Assembly (NCBI GenBank): GCA_964428395.1
Contig: CAYRYB010000004.1
Coordinates: 49,230 to 113,229 of the forward strand
From: SKGA01 sp964428395
Lineage (GTDB): Archaea; Nanobdellota; Nanobdellia; Woesearchaeales; SKGA01
Direction: 5' to 3'
DNA: 64,000 nt
Shown: positions 59,028 to 64,000 of the stretch, one piece after another
Layout: every line of letters begins with the position of its first letter
Numbering within the stretch: position 1 is the first letter of the stretch
Notes under the pieces: model-generated
Database searches by the model: none
What the model was told of the DNA's origin: nothing
The model's input: only the letters and a program-made list of their open reading frames with translations
Program-made: the position numbers and the translations under genes

Positions 59028-61073
59028 TTACCCTTTGGAGTAAAACCCTCTTCTTGGTTGAAAAACATCACCCGTTCTATTGAGTTTTTGTAAAACTTCT
59101 TCCACTTTTGACTCTTCAAGACCTTTTTGTCCACAAAGTTTAATGATTTCTTCTTCAGGAATTTGTTTAAATTCTTTTGCAAGAGTATTTATTGCTTCGC
59201 GCACTATAACAAGGTGATTTCTTTGACTTGATGTAACACCTGTTGTTATTCTATCAATATCTATTCGTCCCGTATCAGGATCCACACCAATCTGACTCAA
59301 CGTATAATGTAACAAACTAATTGCTCGCTTTGCATCGTCCGCTGTTGCTATTTGAGAGAGTCGTGTTTTTGCGCTTGCTTCTGATAATCTCACAAGTGCT
59401 TCAAGCTGGCGAGCCGTAATAGGAACTGATTTTATTCCTCCTTCTCCATCTGCTCCACTGCCTCTTAATTTTACGTAATAATTCTTTATTTCTGCAAGTG
59501 CTTCGTTTGAGATTTTGGGGTGTATGTGTTTTTTAGCATAAGCAATATAAAATTTAATAAAATCAGTTGAAAGCTCTACATTATCTGCAAGGGTAACATC
59601 TTGGTGAAGTTTAAGAATAAAGCTTGCTATTTTTTCGTCTTTATCTCTGTCAGGAACATCTCGTATTGGAAAAATAAGATCGAAACGACTTATTAACGCG
59701 GGTGACAAATTAATTTGTTTTCCTAATTCATCAAAGGGGTTGAACCGTCCCATTTTTGGGTTCGCTGCAGCAAGAACAGTTGTTTCACAACGTAGAGTTG
59801 CTTGAATGTTGGCTTTATTAATAGTAACGGTTTGTTGTTCAAGTGCTTCATGCATAGCACTTCTATCTTCATCACTCATTTTATCTAGTTCATCAATACA
59901 AGCAATTCCTTGATTTGCTAAAACAAGCGCTCCTGCTTCAAGAGCCCATCCTCTGAGAAATTCATCACGAACAACAGCAGCAGTAAGTCCTGCACCACTT
60001 GCTCCTTTTCCTGAAATAAATCGTGATTTAGGAGCAATGACGGTAACTCGCTTAAGCAGTTGACTCTTCGCAGCACCAGGATCACCAATTAAAAGAACGT
60101 GTATGTCGCCTCTTGTTTTTACACCATCACTTCGAGGTTTTAGTACTCCGCCCATGAGTTGTAATACAAGTGCTTCTTTTATTTTTTCATGACCATAAAT
60201 GGTTGGTGCCATGCTTTTTACCAGTCGTTTAAAGGGATTTTCTGATTTTGAGAAATTTATAATTTCTTTCTCTTGCTCTGGAGAAATGACAAGTGAAGAG
60301 AATTCTTCTTGTACGGGTTCAATGTAATTTCCTTCTAAAACCAAATCATAATCTACTGTTTTTACTCCTCTATTTGATGAAATTGTTATCTCATTAACAA
60401 CACCCACTACCAAAATTTTACTTCCTGGATTTGTTTTCTTTTCACTTATCGGACTTACTAAATCGTTTCGTAAAAGAAGATTAAACCGTTTTGGTTGTTC
60501 TCCACCATCAAGTTCATCTGTTGCTTCTTCTAAAACAATTCTTTGCACATCGATAAGTTCTTTTTCAATAAGACGAAAACCGCTTTTTCGACCGCAACCA
60601 CAGCTTGCTGGCTCTCGAAATGTTTGTTCTGTTTGTACGACATTCATTATGTTGCCACAAGATGGACACTCAAACTTTGCACTCGTTGCTTGTGGTCTTA
60701 CATCTGTTTTTTGTCGAACAACTGCATTAAACTCTACGAGTTTTCCAATGTGTTCGCTTCGTATATTTCTAATAATGATATGTTGTGATTCAGGTAAATT
60801 AAAAAATCGTACAAAAATTTTGCTTTTACCGCCTTGTAAATTAAGTTTTTCTAGAGCAAGTTGTGCTGTCTTAAAAAAATCCACAGGATTATCCAACAAA
60901 TCTTGTGCTAAATCAATATTAAACATAGATAACTCGCGAAAATCAACAACAATGAATGATTCCCCTTTTTGTAAAGCAGAAACGAGTCTATCATAATATT
61001 GTATTTCAAAAAAGTCTTGCAAGAGCTTGACTTGTTCTGTAATATCCATTGATTTAGTTGTCACAACTTTCAT
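59028..61073 (-). CDS. mcm: Minichromosome maintenance (MCM) replicative helicase
   Basis: A 681-residue MCM protein. The N-terminal region includes a zinc motif (CPSCG near 138 and CGCGRK near 160). The AAA+ core carries Walker A GDPGAAKSQLLKR, Walker B GIACIDELDKM, sensor 1 LAAANP and the arginine finger SRFDLIF. A C-terminal winged helix follows (about 610-681). This is the replicative helicase. AGAGGGTG lies 8 bases before the ATG, and a TATA-like run at about 61123-61135 fits a leader of roughly 30 nt. It is co-transcribed with the RPA32-like gene. Confidence 0.95.
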   Translation of the reverse strand: MKVVTTKSMDITEQVKLLQDFFEIQYYDRLVSALQKGESFIVVDFRELSMFNIDLAQDLLDNPVDFFKTAQLALEKLNLQGGKSKIFVRFFNLPESQHIIIRNIRSEHIGKLVEFNAVVRQKTDVRPQATSAKFECPSCGNIMNVVQTEQTFREPASCGCGRKSGFRLIEKELIDVQRIVLEEATDELDGGEQPKRFNLLLRNDLVSPISEKKTNPGSKILVVGVVNEITISSNRGVKTVDYDLVLEGNYIEPVQEEFSSLVISPEQEKEIINFSKSENPFKRLVKSMAPTIYGHEKIKEALVLQLMGGVLKPRSDGVKTRGDIHVLLIGDPGAAKSQLLKRVTVIAPKSRFISGKGASGAGLTAAVVRDEFLRGWALEAGALVLANQGIACIDELDKMSDEDRSAMHEALEQQTVTINKANIQATLRCETTVLAAANPKMGRFNPFDELGKQINLSPALISRFDLIFPIRDVPDRDKDEKIASFILKLHQDVTLADNVELSTDFIKFYIAYAKKHIHPKISNEALAEIKNYYVKLRGSGADGEGGIKSVPITARQLEALVRLSEASAKTRLSQIATADDAKRAISLLHYTLSQIGVDPDTGRIDIDRITTGVTSSQRNHLVIVREAINTLAKEFKQIPEEEIIKLCGQKGLEESKVEEVLQKLNRTGDVFQPRRGFYSKG

Positions 61074-61179
61074 AAGAGCACACCCTCTAGTTTGAATAGT
61101 AAAAAAAGAAATGAAGACAAGTTTTTATATTTTGTCCTCAAGTGTCCAGAGCTTTATTTAAAGTTTTTAAGGAAACTGT

Positions 61180-61737
61180 TTACTTTAAATTTTTGATGGT
61201 ATCTATAAGCATGTGAACCGCTTTGTAAACTTCTTCCTCTGATTTTGTTCCTGTGCAAACAATTTTTCCATTGCTAAAAAGTAAAAATGTTGCTTTGGCT
61301 TTATGAAGTTTAAAAACAAGTCCTGGAAACTGTTCTGGTTCATATTCGGTGTTATCCAGTTTCATAGCAAGCGTGTTTAAGTTAAGATCCATTCCAATAG
61401 CACCTGACGCTACCATGTTTTGAATGTGAATCTCTGGTGTAATTGTTATAGTAATATTAATTTTGGTAAGAGTTTCTTTTATTTTTTCTAAAGATTTTCT
61501 TACTTCATCTAATGTTTTTGCTCCCGTGCAAACTACGTTTCCTGAGCTAAAAATAAGTGCTGATGTTTTTGGTTCTTTAATTCTAATAACGAGTCCTGGA
61601 AATTGTTCCGGATTATATTCTGTGTTTGATAATGTTGCTGCCATCTTTTCCAGCGGTATATCGTGATCAAGACTTGATGATACAACTATGTTAACAATCC
61701 GAATATCTAAACCTTTTTTGAGTTCTTCTAGAGACAT
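61180..61737 (-). CDS. tbp: TATA-box-binding protein
   Basis: A 185-residue general transcription factor with two direct repeats: YNPEQFPGLVIRIKEPKTSALIFSSGNVVCTGAKT and YEPEQFPGLVFKLHKAKATFLLFSNGKIVCTGTKS (parts within about 37-75 and 130-165). These form the saddle that bends promoter DNA. Length is normal for archaea and the acidic tail seen in some lineages is absent. TTGGGGGGAAAACATC precedes the ATG. Three TATA boxes lie upstream, suggesting autoregulation. Confidence 0.95.
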   Translation of the reverse strand: MSLEELKKGLDIRIVNIVVSSSLDHDIPLEKMAATLSNTEYNPEQFPGLVIRIKEPKTSALIFSSGNVVCTGAKTLDEVRKSLEKIKETLTKINITITITPEIHIQNMVASGAIGMDLNLNTLAMKLDNTEYEPEQFPGLVFKLHKAKATFLLFSNGKIVCTGTKSEEEVYKAVHMLIDTIKNLK

Positions 61738-61830
61738 GATGTTTTCCCCCCAACAAATTTTTTAGCGCATCAAAAGCAAAAATGAACGCCTTTTCTTCGC
61801 CTCTTTTTAAAGTATCTAATTAGAAGCTTA

Positions 61831-61886
61831 TTTATAAATCCTTCTTTTTTCATTTATAAACGTTTAAAAAGAAACATTTATAAGTG
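61831..61886. promoter_or_regulatory. Cluster of three TATA elements upstream of tbp
   Basis: TTTATAAATC (61831-61840), TTTATAAACG (61853-61862) and TTTATAAGTG (61877-61886) lie within 56 bp. On the minus strand the nearest would start transcription near 61810, a leader of about 73 nt. No coding frame exists between 61738 and 62022. Confidence 0.6.
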
Positions 61887-62022
61887 TTTTTTGTGCCGTT
61901 TCGTATGGAACGCCTGTTTTAACCATTTAGAGAGAATAAAAGCAAAAAACAAATAAAAGACTTTTAAAAACCCCTCCCCCTTGGTTTCTTTTGGAACTAA
62001 AAAAACGTTTTGCTTAAAACTT

Positions 62023-62748
62023 TTAGATGATTTCTATCCGGTGTAAATAGGTGGGTAATGCTTCTTGTATGCCTTGTAAGTGGCCCGCTCCAACCACTGC
62101 TAAAATCTTTTTTTCAGGATATTTTTTATGTAAAAATGCTAATTGTCTAGACATATACTCGTTTCGTTCAGCTACAAGGACTTTAAACAGCGTAGGATAT
62201 CTTTTTTTCACCGGTAGTAAGAGTTGACTAATAAGGTCTTGATTAGGAACAGTAGAAATATTAAATGTGATTTTGTGTTTTTTCTTAAATGGTGCAAACA
62301 AAATATCGCCCAAAAAAAAGAATTTCTCTTTCCACGTTATTTTCTTAAAAAGTCTTTTAATAGTTTGATTAATGGGTTTATCTATAAGAGCAAGAACTAA
62401 ATCATTATTTTTTGCAAGATTTGCTGCAAAAAGCATTTCACTTCCTGGCTTTATACCTACAAGTTTTCCAAGTTTTTGTTGTGCGTATCGTCCAATAAGA
62501 AGAAATAATGTTCCTCGCACGCCAAAGCGTCGTATCACTGCGAAACCAATTTTTCCTTCTTGTTGTGGATGAAAAAGGGAATGCAAACGTTGTTTGTCTA
62601 GCTCTATTGCAATAATGTCTGGCTGAAAAGAAAGAAATGTTTTTTTAATACTTTGAATAGATTCGTTTGAAATGTGATTTGTGCCAACAAGTTGAATATT
62701 GGGTGTTGTGTTTGTAGTGAGCGGTGTGTTATTTGAAGTAATGGTCAT
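62023..62748 (-). CDS. TraB/PrgY-family protein
   Basis: A 241-residue member of the TraB/PrgY group, distantly related to Tiki/gumN-type metalloprotease folds. Motifs: VGTNHISNESIQSIKKTF, IIAIELDKQRLHSLF, LLIGRYAQQKLGKLVGIKPGSEM, LVLALIDKPINQTIKRL, AERNEYMSRQL and VVGAGHLQGIQ with the conserved His. It stops right after this core, so the C-terminal membrane segments that many archaeal members carry are absent. Function in archaea is unknown; enterococcal relatives act in pheromone shutdown. Confidence 0.85.
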   Translation of the reverse strand: MTITSNNTPLTTNTTPNIQLVGTNHISNESIQSIKKTFLSFQPDIIAIELDKQRLHSLFHPQQEGKIGFAVIRRFGVRGTLFLLIGRYAQQKLGKLVGIKPGSEMLFAANLAKNNDLVLALIDKPINQTIKRLFKKITWKEKFFFLGDILFAPFKKKHKITFNISTVPNQDLISQLLLPVKKRYPTLFKVLVAERNEYMSRQLAFLHKKYPEKKILAVVGAGHLQGIQEALPTYLHRIEII

Positions 62749-62894
62749 AGCAAGAAAAGAAAACTATTAGTGTTTAAAGATGTTTGCTACTAGCAAAAAC
62801 TTGTCTGTTTGTTCATAAAATAAAATGTTATAATAACAACCTTTTAGTTAAATAATATAAAAACCCGTTAGTTAAAAAATAAAAAAGTAGAGAA

Positions 62895-63707
62895 TTAATT
62901 CTTTAAAATGATTGGTTCAAGACTTTTCCAAGTTATATCAAACAAGTCTTGTATTGCTTGTGAAAAAAAGGGTGTGTTTACCCAAACACCAACATCATAT
63001 GAGGGATGAATTTTGTTGTCATCAAAGAGAAGAAATGCTATTTCTTGACCATCTGCAATAGCAAATCTTGCTCGTATTATGTCTATGTGTCGTACTTCGG
63101 CATAAGGTGTGATAAGTTGTAATAATTGTTTGTCTGCTTCTTGAACAGGCGCTGCAATACGAATTTTTACACCTCGTTCATGAGCTTTTTTAAATGCTCG
63201 CGCAAGAAAATCTATTTTTCGAGTTAATCCTTCTTCTGTTGTAACAAGAACAAATTCTTTTTCTGCTTCTTTTAACATAAGTAAAATTTGGTTATAAACT
63301 TTGTTTTGTCCTCGAAAACTTGCAGTAAGTTCTGTTGGTTCCACCAATTCAATTCCTTTATTATGTAATGAAGATAACTCAGAAAGCACATCAGAACTCT
63401 TTAACGAATCTAAATTTTTTGTTTGATAATCTGCTTCACTTTTAACTTTTTGTTTGACGCGTTCTAAAACATCATTTGGTGGTACTGCTAAATATTTGAT
63501 TGGTTTTCCAATTTTCATCACAATAAAACCCTTTTTTTCTAATGATTCTAAAACATCATAGCTTCGTGATCGTGGTACGTTAGAAATATCAGATAGTTCT
63601 CCTGCACTAGAAACGCCTCTAGAGAGCAAAGCAACCCATATTTTTGCTTCATAACTATTTAATCCAAATACTTTGAGTTTGTCTATAAAATTTTTCTGCA
63701 TAATCAT
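62895..63707 (-). CDS. TrmB-family transcriptional regulator
   Basis: A roughly 270-residue regulator with an N-terminal winged helix (LKVFGLNSYEAKIWVALLSRGVSSAGELSDISNVPRSRSYDVLESLEKKGFI) and a C-terminal effector region resembling the phospholipase D-like part of TrmB proteins (RGQNKVYNQILLMLKEAEKEFVLVTT, ARFAIADGQEIAFLLFDD). TrmB members respond to sugars in hyperthermophiles; no ligand can be inferred here. GAGG lies 9 bases before the ATG at 63707, which I prefer to the TTG at 63728. A palindrome near the transcript start suggests autoregulation. Confidence 0.85.
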   Translation of the reverse strand: MIMQKNFIDKLKVFGLNSYEAKIWVALLSRGVSSAGELSDISNVPRSRSYDVLESLEKKGFIVMKIGKPIKYLAVPPNDVLERVKQKVKSEADYQTKNLDSLKSSDVLSELSSLHNKGIELVEPTELTASFRGQNKVYNQILLMLKEAEKEFVLVTTEEGLTRKIDFLARAFKKAHERGVKIRIAAPVQEADKQLLQLITPYAEVRHIDIIRARFAIADGQEIAFLLFDDNKIHPSYDVGVWVNTPFFSQAIQDLFDITWKSLEPIILKN

Positions 63708-63722
63708 TATTAAGAGCCTCTT

Positions 63723-63735
63723 AGACAATATGTCT
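63723..63735. promoter_or_regulatory. Candidate operator of the TrmB-family gene
   Basis: AGACAATATGTCT is a perfect inverted repeat (5-3-5). It begins about 7 bp after the predicted transcription start (near 63742) and would block the gene's own transcription if bound. Confidence 0.5.
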
Positions 63736-63761
63736 GCTGAAAATAATGAAAAGCATCAGTT

Positions 63762-63774
63762 CCTTATAAATATT
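63762..63774 (-). promoter_or_regulatory. TATA box of the TrmB-family gene
   Basis: AATATTTATAAGG on the minus strand, expected initiation near 63742; leader about 35 nt before the ATG at 63707. Confidence 0.55.
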
Positions 63775-63893
63775 TCGAAAAATAACCATTACTCAGTGAA
63801 TACATTTGTTTGTTTACCATTTATTTGTTTATTTTAGCTTGCCCCTGCACCTCCTTGATTGCATATGGAAGTAATTTCAAAGAATAAAATATC

Positions 63894-63959
63894 AAAAAAC
63901 AACTAAATAAGTATTAAAAAACAATTAAATAACTATTAAAAAACAAATTATAATAAATA
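63894..63959. repeat. Short AT-rich tandem repeat (22-bp unit)
   Basis: Two units beginning AAAAAACAA and ending TATT (63894-63915 and 63916-63937), differing at two positions, are followed by a partial third (from 63938). The unit is A/T except for its cytosines and single guanine. The region continues AT-rich to the window end with no gene visible after 63735. Confidence 0.6.
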
Positions 63960-64000
63960 AGTACATATAATTATATCATATATCTACATATGATCAATAA

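Noticed and set aside
63820..64000. Replication origin
   Set aside because: AT-rich repeats alone do not show an origin; no Orc1/Cdc6 gene or origin box is visible in the window.
1..64000. CRISPR arrays, insertion sequences, tRNA or rRNA genes
   Set aside because: I found no regularly spaced repeats, transposase motifs, T-loop/anticodon patterns or rRNA-like sequence.

Overview
The window is AT-rich archaeal chromosome, most likely from a DPANN lineage of the Woesearchaeota/Pacearchaeota type. Archaeal hallmarks are MCM, two RPA-like OB-fold proteins, TBP, a TrmB-family regulator, NAC, Sec61-beta, Mre11, the RNase P protein Rpp30, a DhnA-type aldolase and an archaeal RNase P RNA. TATA boxes often sit about 26-27 bp from the start codon, implying many leaderless mRNAs. 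A few genes look bacterial in type (a queuine-type Tgt, an RsuA/RluB-type pseudouridine synthase, a VanY-type peptidase domain). I see no mobile element, CRISPR array, tRNA or rRNA.

Layout. 1-10997: housekeeping (mre11, asnS, tgt, a PfkB kinase plus aldolase pair, a PEP-synthase-like protein, a tRNA G10 methyltransferase, nac and secG). 11068-14925: a lipoprotein, the RNase P RNA gene (not an ORF, minus strand), two paralogous surface proteins and a diverged 115-bp intergenic repeat in two copies. 15077-20274: a polytopic membrane protein, a membrane-anchored winged-helix protein and an ABC exporter pair. 20267-21792: a YdjM-like membrane protein and RPA. 21841-54183: a 32-kb block, all on the minus strand, of secreted and membrane proteins. 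54257-63707: information-processing genes again (rnp3, pseudouridine synthase, a tRNA thiolation set, a SpoIIM-like protein, rpa2-like/mcm, tbp, traB-like, trmB).

The 32-kb block is the most unusual part. About seventeen genes encode proteins with a short basic N-terminus, a K-G/A-type motif and one hydrophobic helix, as in archaeal prepilins. Many overlap by a few bases and two encode only 50-53 residues. They are accompanied by very large cysteine-rich secreted proteins. At the distal end lies a protein of about 1316 residues combining a degenerate NlpC/P60-like domain, a lysozyme/transglycosylase-like segment, a fibronectin-like domain and an apparently intact VanY/M15 zinc peptidase. Another member resembles a zinc-less amidase. 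I infer an uncharacterised surface or appendage system that recruited peptidoglycan-hydrolase folds, perhaps for contact with other cells. No prepilin peptidase or secretion ATPase lies in the window.

Two further signals: the 1647-residue cysteine-rich protein is followed in the same frame, after a single TGA, by 145 more codons of similar cysteine-rich sequence; and a perfect palindromic TATA box lies almost equidistant from two divergent start codons (rnp3 and the pseudouridine synthase).
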